A stretch of 64,000 bases of DNA from Congeria kusceri (taxonomy: Eukaryota; Mollusca; Bivalvia; Myida; Dreissenidae): assembly GCA_027627225.1 (NCBI GenBank), contig JAPFQT010000035.1, positions 783,501 through 847,500 on the forward strand, given 5' to 3'. Position 1 is the first letter of the stretch, and each line of letters starts with the position of its first letter. The notes beneath the pieces were generated by a model. It saw only the letters and a list, made by a program, of their open reading frames with translations. It was not told where the DNA came from and ran no database searches. This document shows positions 33,455-46,036 of this stretch, one piece after another. A program made the position numbers and the translations under genes.

Positions 33455-33935
33455 GATTTAAAGTTGTGTTATCGGCTAAAAAAACGCATCAGAACGACAA
33501 ATCGGTGTTTATTAGCCGATAAGCAACGATAATGCGAAAATTATTTCGATTCTAACATGACCTGACAACATTTTCTGCAATTACAGTGCGAAGTATACAG
33601 CTTCTGAACTATTTTTCGGTTGTTTATTGGAAGTTTAACAACGATAAATTTTGTTATTTGTGTATAGAAAACACCCCCGTGGTTTAATTCCTACGCATCA
33701 GAACTCCAAATCGTTGTTTATTGGCCGATAAACAACGATAAATCGAAAATTATTTCTTAATTCCAACAAGACACGCGCAGTTTTCTTCTGATTTGACATA
33801 TATTTTTTGCAATTGTAATTAGAACTACTTTTTACTATGCTCCGCACAGAATCGGGACTTCTTTTGCGTCGTTTATTGGGTAGTTTTGTTCTTTGTCTAT
33901 AGATAAAAATAGCGAGCATCATGTCAGAATGTGCG
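33455..33935. repeat. Foldback element, two joined hairpin modules
   Basis: Two copies of the GTTTATTxGCCGATAAxCAAC palindrome (near 33508 and 33714), each followed by the family's flank (TTTCGATTCTAACATGACC; GCAATTGTAATTAGAACTAC, GGGACTTCTTTTGCG, TGTTCTTTGTCTATAGA). Confidence 0.7.
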
Positions 33936-34019
33936 TTTTATATCAGTCATACAAAAGCAAAACATATATAATGATGCGTAAAATGTCACAGTTCATTGGA
34001 TAGCGGAAACACCTAAAAT

Positions 34020-34372
34020 GCCGGTTTTAGATAATTCATTACCTTAACTCCACAATTCTTGGTGCGAGTTGGCTGATAATCGAACTCTGCCAAAATATTA
34101 TGCCAACAAAGATTTTCATGAAGTTGTAAAAAGATCAGATAAAAACTTTTGGACTTAGAGATTGTAGGTAATTATAGGGCCATAACTTCACAATTCCTGG
34201 GGCGATTTGGTTGATTATCGAACTTGGCCGAGATGTTGTGCCAACAAACATTTTCAGGATGTTTTGTGAAGACGGTTAGACTTTTAGAGCGGAAACGAAA
34301 GTGGTCTACCGACGGACAGACACGCCGACATTAGCAAACCAATATACCCCACCGTCTTCGATGGGGGGCATT
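34020..34372. repeat. Internally tandem 'ccataacttcacaattcctgg' element
   Basis: Two to three units containing ACAATTCCTGGGGCGATTTGG, TGATTATCGAACTTGGCC, CAACAAACATTTTCA and GACTTTTAGAGCGGAAACG. It ends GACGGACAGACACGCCGACA and GTCTTCGATGGGGGGCATTA. Relatives at 57545-58135 and 58905-59615. Confidence 0.75.
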
Positions 34373-35040
34373 ACTAAAGCAGACACAACGACATAACACA
34401 AGCACGCAACACAACGACGTAACACAACCAGAATACACAACCAAGCAAAACAACGACGGAACACAACCAGGCGACACAACGACGTAACACAACCAGGATA
34501 CACAACCACGCACAACAACGACGGAACACAACCACGCAAAACAACGACGGAACAGAACCAGGCGACGCAATGACATGACACAACTAGGATACACAACGCC
34601 GTAACACAACCAGGCGACACAACGACGTAACACACCCAGGCGACACAACGACGTTACGCAACCAGGCGACACAACAACGTAACACAACCAGGCAACACAA
34701 CCACGTAACGCAACCAGGCAACACAACGACGTAACACAACCAGGCGACGCAACGACGTAACACAACCCGGCAACACAACCAGGTAACACAACGACGTAAC
34801 GCAACCGGGCAACACAACGACGTACAAAACCAGGCAACACAACGACGTTACGCAACCAGGCAACACAACGACGTAACACAACCAGGCAATACAACGACGT
34901 AATGCAACCAGGCAACACAACAACGTAACACAACCTTGCGACACAACGACGTAATGCAACCAGGCAACACAACGACGTAACGCAACCATGCGACACAACG
35001 TCGTGACACAACCAGGCGACACAACTTAATAACACACATA
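34373..35040. repeat. 26-bp satellite, array 1 (~25 copies)
   Basis: The unit is ACAACGACGTAACACAACCA + GGCGAC (26 bp). The complementary strand is G/T-rich and lacks stops in all three frames over long stretches, giving overlapping Cys/Val/Leu-rich frames of up to 256 codons. These are by-products of the repeat. Confidence 0.93.
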
Positions 35041-35184
35041 AAACACCACCAACACAACCACGTTTACTATATATTTGAGTGTTATCGCTCTGAATTGTCA
35101 ACGATTTAGTTCTGCTAGCTTATCACAAACCATGGCAGCACAGACGATTGCAATATCAGGACAGTTTATCCAAATGTCTTACAA

Positions 35185-35700
35185 TGTTGATATCGCATGA
35201 TCATACTGAAAAAAGATCGTACATTAGGGGATGTGTTAATGATCTTATACTGAGTGATTATCGATAGAAAAAAACATTAAGTAATCATAGGGAATAAGGG
35301 AATACAAATAAAGACTGTGCTGTAAGTGATCAATTGTAATAAAGATCTTACATATAATGATCATAACGAATCAAGACCGCTCACTAAGTGATCATCGTAA
35401 ACAAATATCATATAGAATCGAATCGTCACAAACAATGTTTCGTAAACTGACCGTCGCGACGAATGATCGTTCAGTATCTAATTATTACCAATAAAGATCG
35501 TACACGAAGTGATGATGGTGAAAACTATCGTACATTACGTGAGCATCGGAAATACTTATCGTTTCACATGAGATCACCACGGTAAAGATCGTACATAGTG
35601 ATTGTGACCCGCACTAACAAAGATCTAACATTAAGTAATTATCTAGAAAAATATCATCAATAAAGCAATTATTATAGAAATTATCAACATTTTTTTAGAA
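35185..35700. repeat. Degenerate ~31-bp 'aagatcgtacactaagtaatc' array 1
   Basis: About 15 diverged units of the form AATAAAGATCGTACATTAAG + TGATCATCG. It is related to the better-preserved array at 44280-44800. Both follow the shared block at 32/43 kb. Confidence 0.75.
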
Positions 35701-36580
35701 ATTACAAGCAAAAACTGAACAAAGGGACGCATACCATTAAAACATTGTGTTCAGCCTAGTTGTGAGGTTACACACGCACGATTCGGAGCCTCGCGTTTCA
35801 GTTTCGGAATGGTCCATTCACATGAAAGAAGTCAACAATATTTTAAGTCGTGGCCATTTCTTTTCAATCGGAAGAGGTAGGGAAAACAATTACTATTTTT
35901 GTTAAGCCCTTAAGATATTTGCTCTCCAAGTTAACAGCTACATGCTGGTATTTATAAATGTTCGAAAATTAAGAAATTATATAATAAGAGTTTAGTTTGA
36001 CAAAGAAATCGATAGTTACAATATTTTTTATAAAAATATTCGCAATTAAATTCCATTAATAGTATTTATCGAGCACACGTTCCAAAGGATTGTGGCATTT
36101 ATTACTTTGTTAGAGATATATTATATTTTTTGTTAACTTCTTTTATTACCTAATTCCATATTTTGCTCATCCATGTATAGCTCTTATGTTTTGCATATGG
36201 CTAAAAAGCAACAGTATGCTTAAGAGCGAATAAATGGTTGTTGGTGTTGTTGATGATGGTGGTGTTTTAACATATGTCCAACTCTGTCTAAAAAAAGGCC
36301 CATGTGTCGCGCCTTTGAAGATTGTTTAGCTATCATGAGTTTGTGCGGGGAAGTGAATGAGAAACACTACTCAGAAGCGTAAATCAGCCACACAAGTAGC
36401 GAATCGTATTCTCCTCCTTCGTCGAAAAACACGTGTACCAGTCAATATGCAACATGACGGAGTTGCACCTAGGTCAGGATTATAGTACTTGGTAATAGGG
36501 AGTGAACATTTTCATCGAAACAAATTTCATTCATTCGCTATAGAACATGTTAAATATACTTATGAAATAATTTTAAATTT
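35701..36580. other. Non-coding DNA, partly shared with 44.8-45.2 kb
   Basis: GTGGCCATTTCTTTTCAATC and the following GGAAGAGGTAGGGAAAAC (about 35851) resemble GTGGCGATTTCTTTTGGTTC and GGGAAGAGAAAC at 45072. A short AATGTTGTTGTTGGTG-like run lies near 36235. No gene seen. Confidence 0.4.
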
Positions 36581-36584
36581 AGAG

Positions 36585-37560
36585 TTGTTGATCGACTAAT
36601 AAACAACGAGTTTGAGTTTTCATGCGTAGAAATTAAACCACCTGGGCGTTAGAACGACAAATCTTTGTTTATTAGCCGATAAACAACGATAATTCGATTC
36701 TTACATGACCTGACAACAAATTCAGCAATTACAATCAGAAATATTTTTTACAGTTTCGGGACTATTTATTCGTGGTGTTTCTTGGTACCGTAGTTTAACA
36801 ACGGTAAATTTTGTTCTTTATCAATAGAAAACATGGCGCTTGTCACGTTAGAATATTGATTTTAAATAACTTTGTAATGTCTATATCGGCTGTTTAAGTT
36901 AAATTAAACAGCAATTTTTACGTGACACGCGCAAAGTTTTCTAAAGAAAAACAAGAAACAAATCCGTTGTTAAATAGCCAAAACACAACTCGCAAAAGTA
37001 GTTTCGAAACTGTAAATTATAGTTCTCATTAAAATTGTAATTGTAATTGCATAATATGTTGTCATGTCATGTAAGAATCGGAATAATTTTCGCTTTATCG
37101 TTTTTTATCTGTAATAAACAACGATCTTTCGTTCTGATGCGCTTATATTTAAGATTTGATTCGATTAAATTTTCGATTTTTCGTTGTTTATCTGCCAACA
37201 ATCTGGTGCGTATGAATTAAAGGGTTAAATAACCACGCATCAGAACGACAAAAACCATTATTGGCCGATTAACAACGATAATGCGTTTTTTTCCGATTTT
37301 AACAATGACTTGAAAAATAGTTTTGCAATTGTAATGAAAACTATTTTTTGTCTAGTCTCCACTCAGAATTGGGACATATTTTTGCATTATTCATTGGGTA
37401 GTTTAACAACGATAACTGTGTTCTTTGTCTATCGAAAAAATTGCGAATAGCATCAGAACTCAAAACCGTTGTTTATTTACAGATTAACAACTCAAAATCG
37501 AAAACCATTTCTTAATTATACACGAATGCGTGACGCCAAAAACATGCGACCAAACTTACC
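36585..37560. repeat. Large nested foldback element, copy 1 (~1 kb)
   Basis: A hairpin head (36590-36690) is followed by a left arm at about 36664-36860 (GATTCTTACATGACCTGACA, GCAATTACAATC, TTACAGTTTCGGGACTA, AGTTTAACAACGGTAAATTT, ATAGAAAACATGGCGC). The centre is the palindrome GCTGTTTAAG..TTAAACAGC (36889-36912). The reverse-complement arm runs to about 37130. Further hairpin modules follow to 37560. No transposase. Confidence 0.82.
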
Positions 37561-38644
37561 GGTAGTTTTCTCCACAGTTTAAGTTTATATAATTTAATAA
37601 GATATATTTGTAAAGGTCATTAAAGATAAAGCAACAACAACGTATTATGGTAAAACACGTGCCCGTGTTTTATAGAGACCTTCATATGAGTCTGGTCCTT
37701 TAGTTACATTTATTTAATACCTCACCGTTGTTTACCTGTTATACAATCATGATTCTGTTGCAGATGCAACGATTGTGTCGATGAATCCACTTTTTGTGAA
37801 TCACATGACAAAACAAGCCAGGCCCCCCAAAAAAATTTCTTTGCCATTGCCTAACTACCTGACGAAAAAGCCCATACTCAAAAGTTTTGTCTTTGTAAAA
37901 TCAAACCATTTTTTTAAAATCCGAATATTCTTTTCGGATTCGTATTTTTTATTTGGGTTAAATAAAAGCTCGCTCTTCTTTCATTTCGGTCGTTTTCCAA
38001 TGGGTTAAAAAATTAACTGTATCAGCTAGACCCTTGCTTAACATAGGCTATACCAAAATGCAATTCTTATCATGTTTTATGAAACTTGTGAACACAACGG
38101 GCTCTTTGTCAATATATCAACATACACTTGATTATATTATCAAAAGCAATGTCTGTCTTATACGCTATATTTTGGCTTTAAATGGATCATTAATGAATTA
38201 GCATAAAAAAACGGCCTACCAACCAGCTACCTTGGGTTGGCAATGGCAAACAAACACTTTTTTAAGGTTGGCCCCAGCTTAAAACTGCAAAATTACTGAG
38301 TTTGTATGTGTCTTCAATTCCCGGTCTCTTCCTCTGAAATGCCTTTCTATACAATATACAATATACATCCGTATTAACTGAATTCTAAAATGGTTTTGCT
38401 AATTAAATATGACAGCTTCAGACGTTAAAATGCTCTAATCGATTTTGTATATACATGTGCGATATATGAACTTTGTATACAACAACAATTAACAGAAATA
38501 TCAGTACATAAACATTTTGGACACCCCTCGTATATTTCCTGTATATTTCCGCGCATTACGTAATGAAGCGATACAAACATTAAAGGTGCTCGCTCGTGCT
38601 GGATAATGCCAGTCATGAGTCGATACTTTTCAATTCAGCAATAC

Positions 38645-39062
38645 AACACAAAATTGTCACAACCAAACGATGCATAGACGTGACATACCCAAACGATGCA
38701 ACATTCAACGACGTGACATAACCAAACGATGCAACGACGTAACACAATCAAACGATTCAACGACGTGACATAACCAAACGACGCATTGAAGTGAAACAAC
38801 CAAACGACGCATTGAAGTGACACAATCACACGACGCATTGAAGTGACACAACCAAAAAACGCAACGACGTTACACAACCAAACAACGCAACGACGTAACA
38901 CAACCAAACGATATAACGAAGAGACACAACCACAAGGCGCAACGACGTGACAAACCCAAACGATGCAACGACGTAACACAACCAAACGATGCAACGTAGA
39001 GACACAATCAAAAGGCGCAACAACGTGACAAAACCAAATGATGCAAAGACGTAACACAATTT
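38645..39062. repeat. 26-bp satellite, array 2
   Basis: About 16 units of CAACGACGTGACACAACCAA + ACGATG, diverged, including a CGTTGAAGTGAC-type variant. It is preceded by AAAGGTGCTCGCTCGTGCTGG, which also precedes array 3 at 50393. Confidence 0.88.
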
Positions 39063-39189
39063 AACCCGTATTTCATCCACGACAAGGATGTTCCGGTTTA
39101 GAAAATGGGACAATTGACATGGTGCAGACGACAATTAGGCAGACGTTAAATTATGCAGAAAACACGCGGACAGGAGGCGCTATAAGACC

Positions 39190-39485
39190 TCCGTAGGACC
39201 ATAATTTTCACAAATCAGATTGTTCACCTCTGTAAAAAAGGATCTCATTCTTCACAGGTGTGCAAATTGAGATCTTATTCTTCATACATCACAGTATTAT
39301 TATTCACAATTTCTGTGAAGTTTGTGATCAGATCCAGTTGTTGATATGTAATGAAATGATATTCTTCTGTAATCCTCGTGCATACCCCGTTTTAGGCAAA
39401 GTGCATTTTTCACACTTAAAAATGTGACAAATCCGATCCTGTTCTTCACAGGTGTATGAAAAATATGATTATTAGACCTCCAACT
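39190..39485. mobile_element. TIR element (TTTTTCACAAATCA family), ~290 bp
   Basis: The left end CCTCCGTAGGACCATAATTT, TCACAAATCAGATTG matches inverted the right end TGTATGAAAAATATGATTAT, TAGACCTCC. The inner GATCTCATTCTTCACAGGTG / CCTGTTCTTCACAGGTG pair is also present. Confidence 0.72.
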
Positions 39486-39584
39486 TGCAGCACCACTCGA
39501 GCAATGGTTCTCTTTTCAATCAATACAATAATGATTGAAAATCTATTAAAATGTTTCTATGATTTCAGGCGTCTAATTTTAGAA

Positions 39585-39905
39585 ATAATTTTCGATTTAT
39601 AGTTGTTTATCGGCCAATAAACAACGATTTGGAGTTCCAATGCTAAGGAATTAAACCACGAGGGCGTAAGTCCGAGTTGTTTAATAATCACGCATCAGAA
39701 CGACAAAGTGTTGTTTATTGGCCGATAAACAACGATAAGTAATACGATTCTAAAACGATTTGGCATATAATTTTGCAACTGCAATTGGAACTACTTTTTA
39801 CTATGCTCCGCTTAGAATCGAAACTTCTTTTTGCGTTGTTATTGGATAGTTTAAAAGCGATAATTTTGTTCTTTGTCTATAGACAAATAAGAGAGTATCA
39901 TATAT
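39585..39905. repeat. Foldback element, hairpin copy with right flank
   Basis: GTTTATCGGCCAATAAACAA and GTTTATTGGCCGATAAACAA flank inverted ATTTGGAGTTCCAATGC / GCATCAGAACGACAAAG arms. Then GCAACTGCAATTGGAACTAC, GAAACTTCTTTTTGCG and TTCTTTGTCTATAGAC follow. Confidence 0.75.
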
Positions 39906-41395
39906 TAATGAAACGACGTTGGATAATGGGAAGAGGAGTATAGTTTTTATTCAACCTCACGAACAATAATTTAAGGAACATGTTTTATAACGGCTTAATC
40001 GAAATAAAGCGGATTGCCTTGCATATTAGAACATCATGTTTACTGAACAAAAAAAAGAAAACTGACACTTCACAATTTGATACAAGAAGCAGAAAGCAGA
40101 AAACTATACGCAGTCAGATTTCTGCTTTGGCTGAGTATATCATACCAAATACAGTGTATTCTGATAGTTTTTTTTAATTTTGCTTATCTAATTAACCAAA
40201 TTTTAACACAAGTAAATTAATCTTTTAGCCCGGAAGTGGGATTATGTCAGCATCAATACTAATTTTAATGACCAAGTATTCAGAAGACAAAAAGCAACTG
40301 TATTGTGGACAACACACATTAGCAGGCTTATATACAGCGACACTTTTTATGGGTAAAATCCATGTCGCGTGCACAGATTTTCGTTTCTCGTTTGTACATC
40401 CTATAAAAGCGGACTTCAAAAAAATCCTTCGGCCTCGGTTGACATCACTCTCCTCGGGGTGCAATATTTACTTTATCCGTAAACTGCCTATGATATTTAT
40501 ATAATATGATGACGATATTTTGATCGCGAACACAAAAAAAAATAAAGAGCTGCATAATCATATATGAATTGTTTTTATTTTTATGATATTTTATCATATT
40601 CCCCAATGGAATTTGCTTTACCATTCAATTATGAATTATATATAGTTAGTAAATAAAATTGCAACAGTATTAACTGCTCAAATAAAAACAATACGATATC
40701 TCTCATATTCAGGGTAGTGTTTGTTTCGTTATAAACTATTCGTGTAACACACATTTGGTCAATGTATAAATATTGTTGTTAGTTTGCGAAATCTGATTGA
40801 TTAAACGTTTCAGCAAATCAAACCCTTGAAAAAACTGTACAAACTGCAAACCCATATGCTTGATCATTATTGCCTAAATGTATTGTATATGGACACTATT
40901 AGACTACAGCCAGAATGCAGTTGATCAACAGATCACAAAATGTACGTGTTCGCCACCCCATCCATATCAGTGTTTGTATCACAACGATTACTTTTTTGTT
41001 GATTTGTATGGATCAATCAGACGTTTTCCTGAATACTGCTGACGAATTTTCTTCTGGATATGTTGAGTAATTCAATATTTAATCCAATTGTTTTGTCAAT
41101 GACCCCTAAATGTAAATGAATTGCACGGGGGAAATCCATCTCATACTGCGCACGCGCAATTTTGAAACACCGCGTGGTATCCACATTAAAATTTAATGAT
41201 TGTGTATTAATATTATGTCCATGTTAGTATGTGCAACATAAAAACATCAGTTATTTATTGGCAATAAATACAATTAAATGCGGAAAAATGGAAGGGGCAT
41301 ACATTTGTTGAAATACAAAACTTTTAAGTGAAAACCTTATAAAGTTTATAAGTTTTAAGAATTCGGAACAAAAACTTTAACCACAAAACATATGT
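39906..41395. other. Non-coding DNA without recognised genes
   Basis: AT-rich. Pieces near 40535-41260 reappear near 52450-53350 (for example TTGTATATGGACACTATTA, AATGCAGTTGA), so there is a diverged repeat pair here. Nothing coding. Confidence 0.4.
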
Positions 41396-41399
41396 AAAC

Positions 41400-42545
41400 A
41401 GTGGGCATACATCTGTACAAATACAAACCAGTTATGGAGATTGTTGAACATGATGCTGGAGTTCATGGCAAAGGTATAATTCGAGTTTTAAGTTAATAAC
41501 AAATTTAGATTTCAAGGTATAAGACTTCTGAATATAAACTTTAACCAGAAAACGAAAATAAAAAAGGAGCATAACTCTTTTAAGATACAAAACAGAATTA
41601 TGGGGAATATTGTCCCTGACGCTGCAGTTAATGACAAAGGTGCATTCCAAGTTTCAGGTGAATAATCTTGTGGTGTTGAAGTTATAAGACTTTTAAATAT
41701 AAACTTCAACCAGAACATCATTTTGAAAAAGAGGCATACCTCTGCCAAAATACAAAACAGAATTATGGGATATGTTGCACCTGATGTTGGAGTTACAAAT
41801 GTACAATTAAAGTTTCATGTGAATAACTTATGTAGCTTTGAAAATACAAGACTTTTGAACATAAACTTAATCCAGAAGACCCTGACCCCACCCACCCCAT
41901 ATGCAAATCCAAGCGAGGTCTCGATATAAGGTATCTATGTATTAAGTTTCATTAAAAAATCTCCATGCGTCTCAAGTTATTGGGCGGAAGCCGTATTTCT
42001 ATTTTTAGTAACAGTGTGCTTGACCCCACCCACCCCATTAGTAACAGTGACATTGACCGCACCCACCCCATATGCAACGCAAGAGAGGTCTCGATATAAG
42101 GTATTTATGTATTAACTTTCATTAAAATATCTCAATGCGTTCTGAAGTTTTCGAGCGAAAACAGTTTTTCTATTTTTAGTAACAGTGACATTGACCTTGA
42201 TCCCAGCCACCCCATATGCAATCCCAAGTGAGGCCTTGCTATAAGGTATCTATGAATGAAGTTTCATTACAATAGCTCGATCCTTTCTCGAGTTATAGAG
42301 ATATGGAGTTGTTGCACGCAAACTTTATCCTGAATTTTTAAGTTCAAAAAGTGGCATAATTATGCTAAATTGCAGGTCAGAGTTATGGGCCCTGGTCAGT
42401 GATCTCACATAATGATCCTTCATAATGTGAAGTTTCAATTGAATATCTGTAGTAGATATAGATATATGGAGTTGTTGCACGCAAACCTTAACCAGAGCAT
42501 TACGCCGACGCCGATGAACGGGTCAATAGTATAGCTCGAACTATT
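41400..42545. repeat. Composite internally tandem element ('caaaacagagttatggg' plus 'ccccacccacccc' units)
   Basis: Units with AAAATACAAAACAGAATTATG, GTTGCACCTGATGTTGGAGTT, CATGTGAATAACTTATGTA and TTGAACATAAACTTAATCC (41400-41880) run into CCCACCCACCCCATATGCAA units (41880-42310). The end is GACGCCGATGAACGGGTC and TAGCTCGAACTATTCTGTGA.. (about 42538). The tail matches those at 44130 and 63045. Confidence 0.7.
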
Positions 42546-42579
42546 CTGTGAATAGTCGAGCTAATACATGAACAATATT

Positions 42580-44170
42580 ATCTATGCTTTCTATTTGTTC
42601 AAATGTTCAAGCACTGCGACACAATGCACTTGAATGCATTACAAAGATAATCAGTAACAAACCCACGACTTCTGAAATCAGGCCATTTTTTTCTGTGTTT
42701 CGGGCAACCCTATTCACCTAGCGAAAACCCACCGACCCTAAAGTTTTTATTGAAGATTGTTTGTCGTGAAATCCGTATTTCCGTCTTTAAAAAAGTAAAA
42801 ACAAGCTTAAACCCGACCCTACCTAACTTTTGTAAAACCGTTGCCCGAAAAACACAATTTTTTTTGGCCTCACTATAAAACTCTATTTTTGACATTCATG
42901 CTTGATTGTAGGTATGTTGTAATCAAATTAAGATTTCTAGAAATAATCATGAACCTGACATATAAGAACTTATTCACCAACCTGGTCTTAGACTTAAGAA
43001 TAACGAATCGACTCAGACTCAATAAAAATACTTCTGCGTTCGCAAATATGCTGGGTACCAATGTCGCTATTGTCATTAAAGATTATATGTTCGATTTTAC
43101 AACAGATATATTTGCATAAATTAAACAACTAATAATTAATTTCCGTACGATTTAAAATGAAAGAAAAGTTAATATGAAAGATTGTTGAAAAACGCATAGT
43201 TAACTACTTTTCAATCAGAAACTAGTTTTAGGCTGTACAGCTAGAAACTCCAATACATGTATACACGTTGACTCGACAGTTATTTTAGGTTACACAACAC
43301 TAATAAACGATGCAAAAGTCGAAAATCGTATTTGTTGACTCATTCGATATTGTATTCGTCACGTTTATGTTTATATGTCAGCTTTCAAGTTATTTTGTAT
43401 ATTTCATCTGTTTATTAGTATTCTTGAATAATTGATATAAATGATCGTACATACACACTTTTACAAATTGTTCTAAATAAAAAACTCTGTAATTTGAGTT
43501 GCTGAATACCAAGACAGCTTCAAGTAAACAGTTTTCTTTGAACAGAACAGTTTCAAGAATATTCTTTATTATTACGTCTTAAGTCTAAGAATAGATTGGC
43601 GAATACGGGCCCTGGATGCCAACATATATGTTGACAAAACTACGACTGTTTTTGTTATAACAGTAACATTTTCACCAGAAACCAATTCTACATGCGGTTA
43701 TTTAAAACGGTATCTAGTTATTTTTGTCACCGGTTACAATCAATGCTGTCCAATCCAAACAAGAGCTGTCGGAAGACAGCACGCTCGACTTGTCTTGTAC
43801 TTGTCAGAGTAACTAGCATTTTTCTAAAACAAACTGTTTGGAAAGTATCGGCCAAACATGTTTCTAGTTTGAATAAAATCCCTCAAGCCAATCAAGAGAT
43901 ACAAGCTTACCGAAAAACTTTAACCTACCCAAATAAGTTTAATAAGTTACCCAAATAAGTTTCTATAAAAATACCCATACTTATGACACATTTTAACTAG
44001 AGTTACGAAACTCGGCCTATGGATTCATTTTAATAATAAATGGTTAAAGTTTGAATAAGTAATCCCTGAAGCCATTCCTGAGAAACTAGCTTATCGAAAA
44101 TCGTTAACCTAGGCGGACGACGACGCCGACACCGACGCCGGTGAGAGTAGAATAGATTGCCTTATCATCG
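42580..44170. repeat. Diverged block shared with 32-33 kb, with an inserted 'acaagagctgtcggaagacagc' element
   Basis: 42580-43745 repeats parts of 31980-32720 in order. At 43757 an element starts ACAAGAGCTGTCGGAAGACA, contains CCCAAATAAGTTTCTATAA-type units, and ends GACGACGACGCCGACACCGA and CATCGAAAATTCGAGCTAA. Its start and end resemble those of the element at 61258-63072. Confidence 0.6.
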
Positions 44171-44279
44171 AAAATTCGAGCTAAAATTAATTATCAAAAA
44201 ACATAAATGCGATATTGTATTTTTGTTAAATATGGAATATCTTAACGATTGTTATACCAAACACATCCGTAGATTTGGG

Positions 44280-44800
44280 AGAACATACAGCAATCATTAT
44301 CAAGAATAAAGATCGTACTCGAAGTAATCAACACGAATGCAAACGTACACTAAGAAATTAACGCGAATAAAAATTGTACACTAATTAATTAACACGAAAA
44401 ACGATCGTAATCAACACGAATACAGATAGTTATTTCAGTAATCCTCAGGAATTTAATAGAACACTAAGTAATTATCACTAATAAAAGACCGTTCACCAAG
44501 TAATCGTCACGAACAAAGATCGAACACTTAGTCATTATAACTAATTAAGGTCGTACACTAAATAATAATCAATAATAAAGATTGTACATAAAGTAATTGC
44601 CACTAATAAAGATCGTACATTACGTAATAATAACTAATTAATTTCGTACATTAATTAACTATCGCTAATAAAGATCGTACACTCAGTAATCCTCACGAAT
44701 AAAGATCGTACACTCAGTAATCCTCACGAATAAAGATCGTACACTAAGTAATCCTCCGGAATAAAGATCATTCCCTAAGTAATCGTCACGAATGTTGACA
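44280..44800. repeat. 31-bp 'aataaagatcgtacactaagtaatcctcacg' array 2
   Basis: About 16 units of AATAAAGATCGTACACTCAG + TAATCCTCACG. The three or four near 44680-44790 are almost identical; the rest are diverged. Confidence 0.85.
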
Positions 44801-45204
44801 TATAAAAGTTGGACAATTTTAATTCCTGATAGGTAAGTAACTCTTTAGGTTTATTTTTAACTTTGTTTATAAATAAAAAAACAACATCATTACTTTCTAC
44901 AATCTCTCGTATACAAGACAATTATAAAGTGTGTGTTTCTCAGAAAGAGACGAGTCGCCATGCTGGCATTTGAAATATGAAAATTCTGTGAGCAAACACC
45001 TTTAGTTTCGCTGCCATCGGAGTCTTCCTAGGCTACATTTCATGAACAACAAAACAAAAACATGTATATTCGTGGCGATTTCTTTTGGTTCTGTCGTGGG
45101 AAGAGAAACTTTTTTAGTTTCTGGCAACCAGATCAGAAGATACTTCAATGTAAGTTGAGTAAATCAGCAGCAGAATCAAGTACCGGTAAATCGCGGTTGC
45201 TTCT

Positions 45205-45402
45205 TTCGCGGCGGGCAATCCCAGGGGAAATTGACTAATTGTATTTTAGGGGATCTTATTCCCCACCCTAGAGCCCAACATTTGTGTCTAAATCCCCACA
45301 ATAGGGGATGCTTAATTGGTGTATCAAATAGCCCGGAGGCCAATATTACCGGGATCTAAAATCCGAACAAGGTATATTTTCCGGGACTTGCAGGATTATA
45401 GG
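45205..45402. mobile_element. TIR element (TGCACCTATCAAT family), partial
   Basis: CGCGGCGGGCAATCCCAGGG, AAATTGACTAATTGTATTTT, GGGATGCTTAATTGGTG and AATATTACCGGGATCTAAAA match 48563-48760. The right end is missing. Confidence 0.7.
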
Positions 45403-45719
45403 AATATCTTCAGGTATTTTGTACATTTCGATTACAAATCTCACAAATTTAACCAATCATGCATATGGTCAGAATATCTTTAGGTAGTACATTCCTAATG
45501 AAACTTAGAAGAATGACTTGGTTGATTAATAACTTTAAGGTTTATCGCAATTTTTACCGAAAAATTAGGTACTATACATAATTAACAGGAAAACCAGACA
45601 CTAATGTTTCTGTTATTTGTAAAAATAATGAGTTTTTATTACATGCAAGGGTGCTAGGCAGTCACAAGAAGTCAACACCTCTGCGTCACAACGACCACAA
45701 CTCACGTGCATTTGATCAT

Positions 45720-46036
45720 AATCTAATCACCTTGGAAATATTTAACAAACTGTCATTGTTTCAGTTTGTCAAACTCATATTGTGTGATGCTTCAAGGCAT
45801 GCCACATACCAAATATGAAAGCTCTCAGCCACGCAGTTTCAGAGAAGGTTTTTAACGTGTTCCTTTTTTAAATCTATATTTAGATATTTCCTGTGAAGTT
45901 TGGTCAAAATCTGCCCAGCGGTTTAGGATGAGAGGTCGTTTGAATGAAAATATTGACGCACGACGCACGACGGACAACGGAATAAAGGTGATTATAAACG
46001 CTCACCATGAGCACGTTGTGCTCAGGTGAGCTAAAA
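45720..46036. repeat. Fragment of GCTCACCTGAG/CTCAGGTGAGC element
   Basis: Ends AAATCTGCCCAGCGGTTTAG, then GACGCACGACGGACAACGGA and GCTCACCATGAGCACGTTGT, GCTCAGGTGAGCTAAAAC. The same tail as 53378-54515 and 48929-50138. Confidence 0.7.

Noticed and set aside
34331..35101. 256-codon Cys/Val/Leu-rich minus-strand frame, and similar ones at 38635, 50190, 55062-56179
   Set aside because: All lie exactly in 26-bp satellite arrays, are open in several overlapping frames at once, and show no family resemblance; they follow from a unit without stops on that strand.
40225..40504. Overlapping 79- and 86-codon frames on opposite strands
   Set aside because: Neither shows a motif, and both lie in sequence without splice or codon-use support.
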